Origin: Sphingomonadales bacterium
GTDB taxonomy: Bacteria; Pseudomonadota; Alphaproteobacteria; Sphingomonadales; Sphingomonadaceae
Length of the DNA stretch: 64,000 nt
Direction: 5' to 3'
NCBI GenBank assembly: GCA_017309275.1
Contig: JAFKLT010000036.1
Location: 1 to 64,000 of the forward strand
Shown piece by piece: positions 8,343 through 16,760 of this stretch; positions within the stretch are counted from its first letter, which is position 1; every line of letters starts with the position of its first letter. Made by a program: the position numbers and the translations under genes. A model generated the notes under the pieces. The model made no database searches and was not told the origin of the DNA. It saw nothing but the letters and a program-made list of their open reading frames with translations.

Positions 8343-8371
8343 CGTCACCCCGGGTCAAGCCCGGGGTGACG
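8343..8371. repeat. perfect 12-bp inverted repeat (dispersed intergenic palindrome)
   Basis: Arms 8343-8354 and 8360-8371 pair perfectly around the loop TCAAG. It lies in the gap between the S41 peptidase start and the rlmE stop. There is no T-run on either side, so a classical terminator is unlikely, although it could still end or stabilise the rlmE transcript. A partial copy of the same arm (CGTCACCCCGG) is at about 17429-17439 after nth, which suggests a dispersed repeat family. Confidence 0.65.
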
Positions 8372-8468
8372 ACAGGAAGGGATCCTCGCTGTCGGCAGCG
8401 ATTGGGAGGGGAAGGGGCGCGCGCCGCGAAGCGGTGGTGGAAGGGGGCGCCATGGGCCCGCGTTCCCG

Positions 8469-9173
8469 TTATTCCTCAGCGCCGCGCCGTCCCTTGAAGC
8501 CCTGCGCGATGACGTACAGCTCGGGCGACCCCTTGCGGCTGGCGGGGGGCTTGGCGTGTTTGACGGTCGTGAAATTCTGCTTGAGCACGGTCAGCAATTC
8601 GCGGTCGGCGCCGCCCGCGAAGACCTTGGCGACGAAGGTGCCGCCGGGCTGCAGATTCTGCACCGCGAAATCGGCCGCGGTCTCGGCCAGTCCGATGGTG
8701 CGCAGGTGGTCGGTCTGCGGATGGCCGACGGTATTCGCCGCCATGTCCGAAATCACCAGGTCGGGCGCGCTTCCCAGCGCCTCGATCAGCGCGTCGGGGG
8801 CGGCATCGTCCATGAAGTCCATCTCCAGGATCTCGACGCCCTCGATCGGTTCGCAATACAGCAGGTCGATCCCCGCGACGCGCGCGCGCGGGTTCGCCTT
8901 GCGCACCACCTGCGACCAGCCGCCGGGCGTGATACCCAGGTCGACGACGGCGCGCGCCTTTTTCAGGAAGCCGAATTTCTCGTCCAGCTCGATCAGCTTG
9001 TACGCGGCGCGCGATCGATATCCCTCGGCCTGCGCGCGGCGGACATAGGGGTCGTTCAATTGCCGCTGCAGCCAGCGCGTCGACGATGTGCTGCGCTTGC
9101 GCGCGGTCTTGACGCGAACGTGCAGGCCGCCGCGGCCGCCCCCGCCGCCGCTTTTCTTGCCGCCGCCGGTCAT
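8469..9173 (-). CDS. rlmE: 23S rRNA (uridine(2552)-2'-O)-methyltransferase RlmE (FtsJ)
   Basis: SAM-dependent ribose methyltransferase acting on U2552 of the ribosomal A-loop during 50S assembly. It has 234 residues; the fold starts at about 'DPYVRRAQAEGYRSRAAYKL'-type sequence. The catalytic triad reads K59 (SRAAYKL), D143 (LVISDMAANT) and K183 (GTFVAKVF). The SAM loop is 'VVDLGITPGGWSQ', with Thr where most homologues have Ala. The N-terminus carries an extra Gly/Lys/Arg-rich tail (first 30 residues) that is likely disordered and RNA-binding. The ATG overlaps the ppx stop by 4 nt (ATGA), so it is translated with Ppx/GppA, a common alphaproteobacterial pairing. Confidence 0.96.
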   Translation of the reverse strand: MTGGGKKSGGGGGRGGLHVRVKTARKRSTSSTRWLQRQLNDPYVRRAQAEGYRSRAAYKLIELDEKFGFLKKARAVVDLGITPGGWSQVVRKANPRARVAGIDLLYCEPIEGVEILEMDFMDDAAPDALIEALGSAPDLVISDMAANTVGHPQTDHLRTIGLAETAADFAVQNLQPGGTFVAKVFAGGADRELLTVLKQNFTTVKHAKPPASRKGSPELYVIAQGFKGRRGAEE

Positions 9174-10261
9174 TTGCGATGCTCGCGCCGGGTGACCGGG
9201 ATGTCGCGGCCCTGCATCGCCAGCGTGCGCAATATGCCTTCGCGGATGCCGCGGTCGGCGACGCCGACGCGCGCGGCGGGCCACAGGTCGATGATGCTTT
9301 CCAGGATCGCGCAGCCCGCGACGACCAGGTCGGCGCGTTCGCGGCCGATGCACGCGATTTCGGCGCGATCGTCCAGGCTCGCCTCCGCCAGGCGGCGGCT
9401 GATGTCGCGCATCGCGTCGGACGGCACGACCAGCCCGTCGACCGCGCGCCGGTCGTATCGCGGCAGGTCCAGGAACACGCTGGCCAGCGTCGTCACCGTG
9501 CCGCTGGTGCCGAGCAGGCGCAGCGGCTGGCCGGCAAAGCGCTCGGCGCGCGTGGCGAACGAGGAAAAGGCCTCGCGCGTGACGTCGCGCATATTGGCAT
9601 AGCTCGCCTGGCGCGCGGCCAGGCTGTCGTCGGGGCAGGGCGCATGTTCGGTCAGCGACACGACGCCCCACGGCACGCTGATCCAGTCGTGAATCCGCAC
9701 GTCATGGTCGGACACGTCGACGTGCATCAGCTCGGTCGACCCGCCGCCGATGTCAAAGATCAGCGCGGGGCCGTCGCCCGGTTCCATCAGATTGTGACAG
9801 CCCAGCGCCGCGAGTCGCGCCTCTTCGGCGGCGGAGATGATGTCGAGCACGATCCCCGTTTCGCGCTTCACGCGCATGGCGAGTTCGATTCCGTTCGTCG
9901 CGCGCCGGCACGCCTCGGTCGCAACCGCGCGCGACAGGGTGACGTGGCGGCGGCGCAGCTTGTCGGCGCAGATCGCCAGCGCCGCGACCGTGCGGTCCAT
10001 TGCCGCCTCGCTGATCCGGCCGGTCGCGTGAAGCCCTTCGCCCAGGCGCACGATGCGCGAAAAAGCGTCGATCACGACCAGCTCGCCGTCCTGCGGACGC
10101 GCGATCAGCAGCCGGCAATTATTGGTTCCAAGATCGATGGCGGCATAGCTGCGCGGCCGGACGACCGGGACGGGGCGCGAAGCCGGTCCCGTCTTGTCTC
10201 GTCCCTTCGCCGCCGCCCCTGGCCGCGGCGATCGCCCTGATGGCGCTGCCATTTGCCGCAT
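9170..10261 (-). CDS. Ppx/GppA phosphatase family protein (exopolyphosphatase or pppGpp hydrolase)
   Basis: Member of the sugar-kinase/Hsp70-like ATPase fold that hydrolyses polyphosphate or pppGpp. It has 363 residues, close to the short one-domain-pair form without the HD tail. The phosphate-1 motif is 'YAAIDLGTNNCRLLIA' (about 39-54) and the phosphate-2 region is 'LIFDIGGGSTELMHVD' (about 168-183), with 'LLGTSGTVTTLAS' near 250. The first 37 residues are a basic Pro/Arg/Lys-rich extension. The start is uncertain: ATG 10261 and ATG 10252 both lack a clear Shine-Dalgarno. It lies upstream of rlmE with an ATGA overlap. Sequence alone does not separate exopolyphosphatase from guanosine pentaphosphatase. 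Confidence 0.93.
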   Translation of the reverse strand: MRQMAAPSGRSPRPGAAAKGRDKTGPASRPVPVVRPRSYAAIDLGTNNCRLLIARPQDGELVVIDAFSRIVRLGEGLHATGRISEAAMDRTVAALAICADKLRRRHVTLSRAVATEACRRATNGIELAMRVKRETGIVLDIISAAEEARLAALGCHNLMEPGDGPALIFDIGGGSTELMHVDVSDHDVRIHDWISVPWGVVSLTEHAPCPDDSLAARQASYANMRDVTREAFSSFATRAERFAGQPLRLLGTSGTVTTLASVFLDLPRYDRRAVDGLVVPSDAMRDISRRLAEASLDDRAEIACIGRERADLVVAGCAILESIIDLWPAARVGVADRGIREGILRTLAMQGRDIPVTRREHRK

Positions 10262-10370
10262 GGCTTATGTGACCTGTCTTTTGTCTCACGCGCCCGCGGA
10301 TGCGCGGACGTGCACTTGCCGCCGAGATTAGGCCTCCGGCGCGATGATGGCAACCCCGCGCCCGGACGAG

Positions 10371-10402
10371 GAAAACCCCGCCCGGCGGGTGCCGGACGGG
10401 GT
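10371..10402 (-). terminator. intrinsic terminator of the glycine-zipper gene
   Basis: A 12-bp stem (10391-10402 with 10375-10386, one mismatch) with a GGGT/ACCC loop is followed on the minus strand by a four-T run (10375-10372). It lies about 40 bp after the TAA at 10442. Confidence 0.75.
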
Positions 10403-10441
10403 CCAAGGGGGGAAGAAACTTTATTGGAGCTCGGGACTGCC

Positions 10442-10846
10442 TTAGCGGCGGCAGCCGTCGTTGCTCTTGTCGATCGCGCGGCCCGCGATGGCGCCGACGG
10501 CGCCGCCGATGATCGTGCCGACCGTGCGGTCGCCGCGGCCTGCGATTTCATGGCCGGCAAGACCGCCGGCGATCGCGCCGATCACGGTACCGCCGGTGCC
10601 GTTGTCGCACTGGCGATAGTTGCGGCGGTCGCCACGATAATTGCGGCGGTCGTTGCGGTAATCGCGCTGGTCGTAACGGCGATAGTCGCTGCGACGGTCG
10701 TAACGGCGGTCGTCGCGGTCATAGCGGACGTACGAGGTGTCGTAGCCGCCGTTGTAATAGCCCGGCTGCGCCGCGGCGGGAGCTGCCACGCCCAGCGTCG
10801 CGGTGGACATCAGGGCGGCGAGCGAGAGAGTCACCATCTTTTTCAT
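10442..10846 (-). CDS. exported glycine-zipper 2TM-domain protein
   Basis: Small envelope protein of 134 residues with a clear signal peptide (MKKMVTLSLAALMSTATLGVAAPAAA, cleaved near residue 26). The middle is a Tyr/Arg/Asp repeat region built on 'DRRYDRRSDYRRYDQRDYR'-like units (about 42-80). The C-terminus is a glycine zipper, 'GTVIGAIAGGLAGHEIAG' then 'VGTIIGGAVGAIAGRAID' (about 87-125), of the SlyB/Rickettsia 17-kDa type. There is no lipobox cysteine. ATG 10846 is chosen because AGGAG lies 7 nt upstream; ATG 10852 sits too close to it. It is a monocistronic gene with its own terminator. An outer-membrane or periplasmic structural role is expected but not shown. Confidence 0.88.
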   Translation of the reverse strand: MKKMVTLSLAALMSTATLGVAAPAAAQPGYYNGGYDTSYVRYDRDDRRYDRRSDYRRYDQRDYRNDRRNYRGDRRNYRQCDNGTGGTVIGAIAGGLAGHEIAGRGDRTVGTIIGGAVGAIAGRAIDKSNDGCRR

Positions 10847-11002
10847 CGTCATTCTCCTACTTCGTCGTTCTGCCCATGTGGGCGTCGGGTCGATGAAGGG
10901 GTTATGGGCCCCCCGCCTTGAGCGAAGCCTGAACATAGATGTTGGCTAAGGTTCAGCTTCGCGCCCTTGCACCGCACGTCCGTCTCGCCCTATCGCGCGG
11001 CG

Positions 11003-12001
11003 ATGCGCCGCCTTCTCTTCGTCGCCCTGATCTTTGCCGTTCTCGGCCCCATGCCGGGCGCCGACCAGCGGCTGACCCGGGTCGACGAGCATTCGCAGCG
11101 GGTCACCGCGCATGCGCTGCGCTATCCGGCGGAAGGGCGCGGCATGCTGCGCTTCGTTCGCGGCTGGCGGCTCGACAGTCCGAATCAGGTCTTCGGCGGC
11201 TTCTCCGCGCTCGCCACCCTCGGCGGCGGGCGGTTCGAGATGATCGGCGACAGCGGTTATGGCACGCGGCTGACGCTGCACGACGACGGGCGGGTCAGCG
11301 GCGCGCGAATCGGGCTGATGCCCGCGCCGGGAAAGCATCCGCGCCGCAAGTCGCAGAGCGATTTCGAGGCGATGGCGGTCGATCCCGCGACCGGCACGAC
11401 CTGGGTCGCGCTGGAGGGGCTCAACCAGGTCTGGCGGATCGATGCCGGCTGGACGCGAATCGAATCGCGCGCCGCGCTGCCGCATCCGCGCTGGCCGGGG
11501 AATCGGGGGCCGGAGGCGATGGCGCGGCTCGCCGACGGGCGGACGCTGATCATGTCGGAGGATGCCGACGACGATCCGCGCGGGCGCGAGGCGCTGATCT
11601 TTGCGGGCGATCCCGCGGTTCCGGGGACGCGCGGGGTGCGCTTCTTCTATGATTCGCAGGGGAAGGGGCGGGTCAGCGATGCCGCGCCGCTGCCCGACGG
11701 GCGCGTGCTGATCGTCCATCGCCGGCTGGGGCTGCGGCCCGTCTTCACGACAATCCTCGCGATCGCCGACCCCGCCGACATCCGCCCCGGCGGCGTGATC
11801 CGGTCGCAGACGATCGGCACCGTGCCGCTGCCGCTGGCCGAGAATTACGAGGGCGCGGCGATCGAGGTGCGCGGCGGGCGCACCTTCGTCTGGCTGGTTT
11901 CGGACGATAATTTCAACAGCTGGCAGCGCAGCCTGCTGGTCGAGTTCGAGCTTGTCGGCCTGCCACCGCGCCGCGTGGACAGCAAAAAGGCCGCGCGGTA
12001 G
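11003..12001 (+). CDS. esterase-like activity of phytase family protein
   Basis: Predicted exported beta-propeller enzyme of about 332 residues in the 'phytase-like esterase' family (PF13449 type), whose members hydrolyse phosphodiester or ester bonds. Supporting segments are 'VFGGFSALATLGGGRFEMIGD', split as 'FGGFSALATL' and 'MIGDSGYGTRL', then 'SDFEAMAVDP', 'WVALEGLNQVWRID', 'GPEAMARLADGRTLI', 'MSEDADDD' and 'ENYEGAAIEV'. The acidic residues in these blades would bind calcium. The N-terminus 'MRRLLFVALIFAVLG' is a signal peptide. I use the ATG at 11003; a TTG at 10967 is in frame but would put 12 odd residues before the signal. It is divergent from the glycine-zipper gene. Confidence 0.82.
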   Translation: MRRLLFVALIFAVLGPMPGADQRLTRVDEHSQRVTAHALRYPAEGRGMLRFVRGWRLDSPNQVFGGFSALATLGGGRFEMIGDSGYGTRLTLHDDGRVSGARIGLMPAPGKHPRRKSQSDFEAMAVDPATGTTWVALEGLNQVWRIDAGWTRIESRAALPHPRWPGNRGPEAMARLADGRTLIMSEDADDDPRGREALIFAGDPAVPGTRGVRFFYDSQGKGRVSDAAPLPDGRVLIVHRRLGLRPVFTTILAIADPADIRPGGVIRSQTIGTVPLPLAENYEGAAIEVRGGRTFVWLVSDDNFNSWQRSLLVEFELVGLPPRRVDSKKAAR

Positions 12002-12040
12002 TCCGGCGGCCTGGTTGCTTCGGCGTTCCGAAGGAAAAGC

Positions 12041-12334
12041 TTAGGCGGCCTTTTCGGCCAGCTTCTTCGTGACTTCCTTCTTCAGCTTGCGGGCGGTCGC
12101 CGACAGCTGATCGTCGCCGGCCTTCAGCAGCCAGTTGTCGAGGCCGCCGTTATGCTCGACCGTGCGCAGGCCGTGCGTCGACACGCGGAGCTTGAAGCCC
12201 TTGCCGAGCGCGTCCGACAGCAGCGTCACATTCTGCAGGTTCGGCAGGAAGGTGCGCTTGGTCTTGTTGTTGGCGTGGCTGACATTGTGGCCAACCTGGC
12301 GGCCCTTGCCGGTCAGTTCGCAAATGCGCGACAT
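12041..12334 (-). CDS. rpmB: 50S ribosomal protein L28
   Basis: Large-subunit ribosomal protein of 97 residues, the usual alphaproteobacterial length. The N-terminus '[27 protein letters not shown]' has the family pattern (ELTGK, G-x-N-V-SHA-N-KT-R) and is followed by 'TFLPNLQ', '[16 protein letters not shown]' and a basic C-terminal helix. The ATG at 12334 has GAGGAAG upstream; an in-frame alternative at 12349 would add five non-conserved residues. It is convergent with the phytase-like gene, with 39 bp between stops, and appears monocistronic. Confidence 0.97.
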   Translation of the reverse strand: MSRICELTGKGRQVGHNVSHANNKTKRTFLPNLQNVTLLSDALGKGFKLRVSTHGLRTVEHNGGLDNWLLKAGDDQLSATARKLKKEVTKKLAEKAA

Positions 12335-12419
12335 CGTCTTCTTCCTCACAAAATCTGGGCGGCGTGCCGGTCGGGCCAGAAGGCACCGAAAGGACCGGGT
12401 GAGCCGGGAAAGGCGCGCG

Positions 12420-12446
12420 CTTATCGGCTTGCAGGAGATTCGTCAA
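12420..12446 (-). promoter_or_regulatory. possible rpmB promoter
   Basis: Minus strand: TTGACG (12446-12441), a 15-nt spacer, then GATAAG (12425-12420). The leader would be about 80 nt. The match is moderate and the spacer short. Confidence 0.35.
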
Positions 12447-12519
12447 GCGCATAGGGGCGTTTTTACTGCGCGGAAACAGGCCGGCGCCGGACCTTCTCGC
12501 GCGGCAGGATCAAAGAATA

Positions 12520-12975
12520 ATGGCCCAATTCCCGCTTCCCGAACCGATGCGCCGCGCGCTCGACCTTGCCCGCGTCGCCGCCGAGTGGGGCGAAGTGCCC
12601 GTCGGTGCGGTGATCGTCAAGGATGGTCAGGTGATCGCCGAGGGGCACAATCGACCGCGCGAATCGCATGATCCGACCGCGCATGCCGAAATCGTCGCGA
12701 TTCGCGCCGCCGCCGCGCGGCTCGGCAACGAGCGGCTCGACGGCTGCGACCTCTATGTGACGCTGGAACCTTGCGCGATGTGCGCCGGCGCGATCGCGCA
12801 TGCCCGAATCGCGCGGCTCTATTATGGCGCCGACGATCCAAAGGGCGGCGCGGTCGTCCACGGCCCGCGCACCTTTGCCCAGCCGACGATCCACCATCGG
12901 CCGGAGGTGTACGACGGCATCGGCGCTGGCGAGGCGGCGGGGCTGCTTCGGGATTTCTTCGCCGCCCGCCGATAA
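12520..12975 (+). CDS. tadA: tRNA-specific adenosine(34) deaminase TadA
   Basis: Zinc deaminase that converts A34 to inosine in the tRNA-Arg anticodon. It has 151 residues. The zinc and catalytic motif is complete: H55-A-E57 (TAHAEIVAIR) and P84-C85-x2-C88 (LEPCAMCAGA). 'GHNRPRESHDPT' is the usual RNA-contacting loop. The ATG at 12520 follows a weak AAGAAT context. Its closest relatives include small nucleoside or cytosine deaminases, but the HDPTAHAE segment and the size favour TadA. It converges with the sirtuin gene. Confidence 0.94.
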   Translation: MAQFPLPEPMRRALDLARVAAEWGEVPVGAVIVKDGQVIAEGHNRPRESHDPTAHAEIVAIRAAAARLGNERLDGCDLYVTLEPCAMCAGAIAHARIARLYYGADDPKGGAVVHGPRTFAQPTIHHRPEVYDGIGAGEAAGLLRDFFAARR

Positions 12976-13005
12976 GCGGCCGAAGGCTAACCGGTGCGCC
13001 GCGCC

Positions 13006-13710
13006 TCAGCGCGCCAGCATATCCTCGACCCATTGCGGCACCAGCAGGGTCGCCGGTCCGTGCCGCGCCTCGTCGAACCAGTGGCTGCCCTGGCTGGGCT
13101 CCATGTTCAGCTCCAGCGTCCGCGCGCCCGACGCGCGCGCCTCGCGGACGAAGCCCGCCGCCGGATAGACCGCGCCCGACGTGCCGATCGACACGAACAG
13201 GTCGGCGCGGTTGATCGCGCGGTAAATCTCTTCCATCCGGTACGGCATCTCGCCGAACCAGACGATGTCGGGGCGCAGCGTCCCCGCCGCGCCGCACGCG
13301 GGGCAGGCGGGCCGGTCGCGCAGCGGCCCGGTCCACGGCACCCGCGCGGCGCAGACGGTGCACCAGGCGTTCAGATGCTCGCCATGCATGTGGATCAGTC
13401 GCCTGGCCCCGGCGCGTTCGTGCAGGTCGTCGACATTCTGCGTCACGATCAGCAGCTCGCCCGGCCATGCGGCGTCGAGCCGTGCGAGCGCGTCGTGCGC
13501 GGCGTTCGGCGCCTTGGTCTGGATCGCCTCGCGCCGCATGTCGTAAAAGCGCAGAACCAGGTCGGGGTCGCGGGCAAAGGCCTCCGGCGTCGCGACATCC
13601 TCGACGCGATGCTGTTCCCACAGGCCGCCGCCGTCGCGAAACGTGTCGATGCCGCTTTCGGCCGATACGCCCGCCCCGGTCAGGATCACGATGTTCCGGA
13701 TGTCGCTCAT
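13006..13710 (-). CDS. cobB: NAD-dependent protein deacylase (Sir2 family, CobB-like)
   Basis: Class III sirtuin of 234 residues that removes acyl groups from lysines using NAD. It shows 'ILTGAGVSAESGIDTFRD' (NAD pocket, residues 9-26), 'TQNVDDLHERAG' (90-101) and catalytic H109 (LIHMHGE). A zinc ribbon is formed by C117, C120, C136 and C139. Y56 and R59 in 'FYDMRRE' form the Y-x2-R motif that in CobB/SIRT5 selects succinyl or malonyl lysine, so desuccinylase activity is expected. The start has only a weak GAAAGA before it. It is monocistronic, between tadA (convergent) and dapB (divergent). Confidence 0.94.
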   Translation of the reverse strand: MSDIRNIVILTGAGVSAESGIDTFRDGGGLWEQHRVEDVATPEAFARDPDLVLRFYDMRREAIQTKAPNAAHDALARLDAAWPGELLIVTQNVDDLHERAGARRLIHMHGEHLNAWCTVCAARVPWTGPLRDRPACPACGAAGTLRPDIVWFGEMPYRMEEIYRAINRADLFVSIGTSGAVYPAAGFVREARASGARTLELNMEPSQGSHWFDEARHGPATLLVPQWVEDMLAR

Positions 13711-13818
13711 GCTATCTTTCTTCGTCGCCCGAACTTGATTCGGAGTCCATTGTCGCTACGCGGGTGGCGAACCCATGCGACATCAGGTTCAGCATGACGG
13801 GGGTAGGAAAGGCAAGCC

Positions 13819-14547
13819 ATGACCAGCATCGGCATTATCGGCAGCGAGGGGCGGATGGGCGTCGCGCTTGCCGCCGCGATTTCCGAGGCGGGGCAGCGAA
13901 GCTGCGGCATCGACAAGGGCGGCAATGTCGTCAAGCTTGCCAGCGACAGCGATGTGATCGTCGACTTCTCGTCGCCCGCCGCGCTGGAGGCGACGCTCGA
14001 TGCGTGCATCGCGGCGCGGACGCCGATCGTCATCGGCACCACCGGGCTCGAGGAACGGCATCATTATCTGATCGACGATGCCGCCGCCGACATCGCCGTG
14101 CTGCAGACCGGCAATACCTCGCTCGGTGTCACGCTGCTCGCGCATCTGGTGCGCGAGGCGGCGGCGCGGCTCGACGCCGATTGGGATATCGAGATCGTCG
14201 AGATGCACCACCGGAAAAAGGTCGATGCGCCCAGCGGCACCGCGCTGCTGCTCGGGCAAGCGGCGGCGCAGGGACGCGGCATCGACCTCGCGACCTGTTC
14301 GGAACGCGGCCGCGACGGCCTCACCGGCGCGCGCGGTCATGGCAAGATCGGCTTCGCCAGCCTGCGCGGGGGCACCGTCGCGGGCGACCATGACGTCATC
14401 TTCGCCGGGCCGGAGGAGATCATCACCCTCGCGCACCGGGCCGAAAACCGCATGATCTTCGCGCGCGGCGCGGTGCGCGCGGCGCTGTGGCTGAACGACC
14501 AGAAGCCCGGCCGCTATACGATGCCGCAGGTGCTGGGCCTGGCATGA
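13819..14547 (+). CDS. dapB: 4-hydroxy-tetrahydrodipicolinate reductase
   Basis: NAD(P)H-dependent reductase of the diaminopimelate/lysine pathway. It has 242 residues, at the short end for the family. The nucleotide loop is 'GIIGSEGRMG' (residues 5-14). The signature with the catalytic residues is 'EMHHRKKVDAPSGTA' (128-142), with H131 as proposed acid and K134. 'TTGLEERHHYLI' and 'NTSLGVTLLAHLV' are also conserved. It is preceded by a GGAAAGG Shine-Dalgarno. Its stop overlaps the next start (ATGA). The pathway partner dapE is also in this window, at 61021-62154. Confidence 0.96.
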   Translation: MTSIGIIGSEGRMGVALAAAISEAGQRSCGIDKGGNVVKLASDSDVIVDFSSPAALEATLDACIAARTPIVIGTTGLEERHHYLIDDAAADIAVLQTGNTSLGVTLLAHLVREAAARLDADWDIEIVEMHHRKKVDAPSGTALLLGQAAAQGRGIDLATCSERGRDGLTGARGHGKIGFASLRGGTVAGDHDVIFAGPEEIITLAHRAENRMIFARGAVRAALWLNDQKPGRYTMPQVLGLA

Positions 14548-15482
14548 CGCCGCAGCTCTTCGGGCTGATCTGCGCGGCGCTCGTCGTGGCATTTCTTCTC
14601 TATCGCCCGCTCCGCGACCGCCTCGCGCGGAACCGGCGCGACCGCGCGTGGAAGGCGGAGGTCGACGAGTGGAAGGCCCAATATGACGCGCGCAATCCGC
14701 CCGGCCCACCGCTGACCGATGCGGAGATCGCGGCGATCAGGGACTGGTTTCCCGCCCATGCGCTGCCCGCCGCCGAACTCCGCCCCGATCCCGCCGCGCC
14801 GATCCGCGCCGACGGGTGCCGCCTGGGCGGTCCGGTCTGGATCGCCGACGGCGCCGAATGGCCCCTAGATCCCGACGGACAGCCGTTCGATTTCGTCGCG
14901 CAGGTCGATTTCGCCGACCTGCCGCCGCTGGAGGGATTTCCGGCGCGCGGCGTGCTGCAATTCTTCGTCCAGCGCGACGACATCATGGGCGTCGATTTCA
15001 ACGAACCCGCAAAATCGGTGATCCGCCTCCTCTGGCACCCCGACGGATTGCCCGCCGGGCGCCTCGTTCCCGCGCCGCCGCAGGACGAACCGATGGGGCC
15101 GCTGACCGACCAGGTAAGCGAGCGCGGCATCGCGCTGGTCGCGACGCCGGCGACGCACCTACCCTCGGTCAATGATTTCCGCGTTGCCGGACTGCTCGAC
15201 GGCATCGGCAACCGCCCGAATTTCAAGCTGATCGACGACTGGCTCTTCGATCCCGCCCGCGCCGGGCCGATGGTCCATCACGTCGGCGGCCACCCCGCGT
15301 TCACCCAGTCCGATTTCCGCGATCCCGGCCATTATGACGAGTATGACCGCACGCTGCTGCGGCTGACCTCCGACGATCATGTCTGCTGGGGCGACGTGGG
15401 CGAGGCGGTGTTCCTGATCCGCGCCGCCGATCTTGCCGCGCGTGACTTCTCGCGTGTCGCCTTTTCGTGGGATTGTCATTAG
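14544..15482 (+). CDS. DUF1963 (YwqG-like) family protein with N-terminal membrane anchor
   Basis: Protein of 312 residues with one N-terminal membrane helix (LFGLICAALVVAFLLY, residues 5-20) followed by a basic stop-transfer stretch. The rest matches the YwqG/DUF1963 pattern: 'CRLGGPVWIADGAEWPLD', 'FVAQVDFADLPPLEGF', 'GVLQFFVQRDD', 'RLLWHPDG' and the C-terminal 'MVHHVGGHPAFTQSD' and 'LLRLTSDDHVCWGDVGEAVFLI' segments, which in the family bring out Gly-Gly-x-P and Trp-Gly-Asp. Function of the family is unknown. It begins at the ATG overlapping the dapB stop by 4 nt, so it is translated with DapB, though no metabolic link is known. Confidence 0.8.
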   Translation: MTPQLFGLICAALVVAFLLYRPLRDRLARNRRDRAWKAEVDEWKAQYDARNPPGPPLTDAEIAAIRDWFPAHALPAAELRPDPAAPIRADGCRLGGPVWIADGAEWPLDPDGQPFDFVAQVDFADLPPLEGFPARGVLQFFVQRDDIMGVDFNEPAKSVIRLLWHPDGLPAGRLVPAPPQDEPMGPLTDQVSERGIALVATPATHLPSVNDFRVAGLLDGIGNRPNFKLIDDWLFDPARAGPMVHHVGGHPAFTQSDFRDPGHYDEYDRTLLRLTSDDHVCWGDVGEAVFLIRAADLAARDFSRVAFSWDCH

Positions 15483-15545
15483 GCATGATCGTCCCATTCC
15501 CGCTCAGCCGCCGGACGCGCTGATCCTTATGCCAGGAGCTTGCCG

Positions 15546-16760
15546 ATGAGTTTCGACCCAGCCGCCGCGACCAAAGCCTATATCGACTCCCTTGGCCCCG
15601 CGGCGCTCGAAAAGGCGGCCTCCTATACGATTGGCAGCGAATGGCTCAGCTTCTGGGGCGTCGTCGTCTCGGCGCTCGTCACTTTCCTTTTCGTCCGGCT
15701 GCGGATCCTCGACCGGATCGACGCGCGGCTCGGCCGGCGCGGCTTCGCGCTGCGCACCTTCCTGGTCTGCGCGGCCTTCCTGCTGCTTTCGGCGATCGTC
15801 ACGCTGCCGTGGAACCTGTACGAGGGCTGGTGGCGCGAAACCGCCTATGGCCGCACCAGCCAGCCGCTCGGCGACTATCTGGGGCAGGGGGGGATCAGCA
15901 TCGTGCTCGGCACGCTGTTCGGCGCGCTTTTCTTCCTCGGCATCTATGCGCTGATCCGGCGCGCCGGAAAGCGCTGGTGGGTCTGGTCGGGCGGGCTCGC
16001 CGCGCTCGCCATCTCGCTCATCATGCTGCTCGCGCCGATCGTCGTCGAACCGCTGTTCAACGATTACAAGCCGGTGCCCGCCGGGCCGGTGCGCGATGCG
16101 CTGATCGTGCAGGCAAAGGAAGCGGGGATCGAACCCGACCGCATCTTCATGTACGACGGGTCGCGCCAGTCGAACAATTTCACCGCCAATGTCTCGGGCA
16201 TCGGCCATTCGGCGCGCATCGCGATTTCCGACGTCGCGCTGAAGGGCGCCTCGCTGGACGAGGTCAAGGCGGTGACGGGGCACGAGATCGGCCATTATGT
16301 CCTTGGCCATATCTGGATCATCGTGGTGGTCTTCTCGCTGCTCGCCATCCTGCTCTTCTTCCTCGCTGACCGCCTCTTTCCGCGCGTCGCGCGGGCGTTC
16401 GGCAGCGACGCGACGATCGGCGATCCGCGCGGCTTTCCCGTGCTGATGTTCCTCCTCTCGCTTTTCGCCTTCCTGGTTCAGCCGGTGCAGAACACGCTGT
16501 CGCGCATCGATGAAAGCTCGGCCGACGCCTATTCGCTGCGGACGGTCAACCTGCCCGACGCGTTGGCGACCGCGCTGGTCAAGACCGCCGAATATCGCAG
16601 CCCGCGCCCGAACGCGGTCGAGGAGTTCATCTTCTATTCGCACCCCTCGGTCGAACGGCGCGTGCGCGCGGCGATGGAATGGAAGGCGGCGCACCCGCCC
16701 GCCGAGGCTCCCATCCCGGTTCCGGCCCAGACCTCGACGGCCCCCGCTGCCGCCCAATGA
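15546..16760 (+). CDS. M48 family metallopeptidase (Ste24/CAAX-protease-like)
   Basis: Integral membrane zinc protease of 404 residues. Membrane helices lie at about 33-50, 70-90, 112-135 and 145-165, with two more flanking the catalytic helix. The zinc motif is 'VTGHEIGHYVLGH' (HExxH) and the third ligand is in 'IDESSADAYSL'. The extra N-terminal membrane domain and 'NNFTANVSGIGHSARIAISD' match the Ste24 type rather than HtpX. The ATG at 15546 has AGGAG 7 nt upstream; an in-frame TTG at 15540 is rejected. Its stop overlaps the nth start (ATGA). Quality control of membrane proteins is a plausible role. Confidence 0.92.
   Translation: MSFDPAAATKAYIDSLGPAALEKAASYTIGSEWLSFWGVVVSALVTFLFVRLRILDRIDARLGRRGFALRTFLVCAAFLLLSAIVTLPWNLYEGWWRETAYGRTSQPLGDYLGQGGISIVLGTLFGALFFLGIYALIRRAGKRWWVWSGGLAALAISLIMLLAPIVVEPLFNDYKPVPAGPVRDALIVQAKEAGIEPDRIFMYDGSRQSNNFTANVSGIGHSARIAISDVALKGASLDEVKAVTGHEIGHYVLGHIWIIVVVFSLLAILLFFLADRLFPRVARAFGSDATIGDPRGFPVLMFLLSLFAFLVQPVQNTLSRIDESSADAYSLRTVNLPDALATALVKTAEYRSPRPNAVEEFIFYSHPSVERRVRAAMEWKAAHPPAEAPIPVPAQTSTAPAAAQ

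Noticed and set aside
12018..12033. Hairpin CTTCGG-CGTT-CCGAAG between the phytase-like gene and rpmB as a terminator
   Set aside because: The stem is only 6 bp and no T-run follows on either strand.
15504..16757. A 417-codon minus-strand frame opposite the Ste24-like protease
   Set aside because: The plus strand carries HExxH and membrane helices with a good ribosome site. The reverse frame has no supporting feature.
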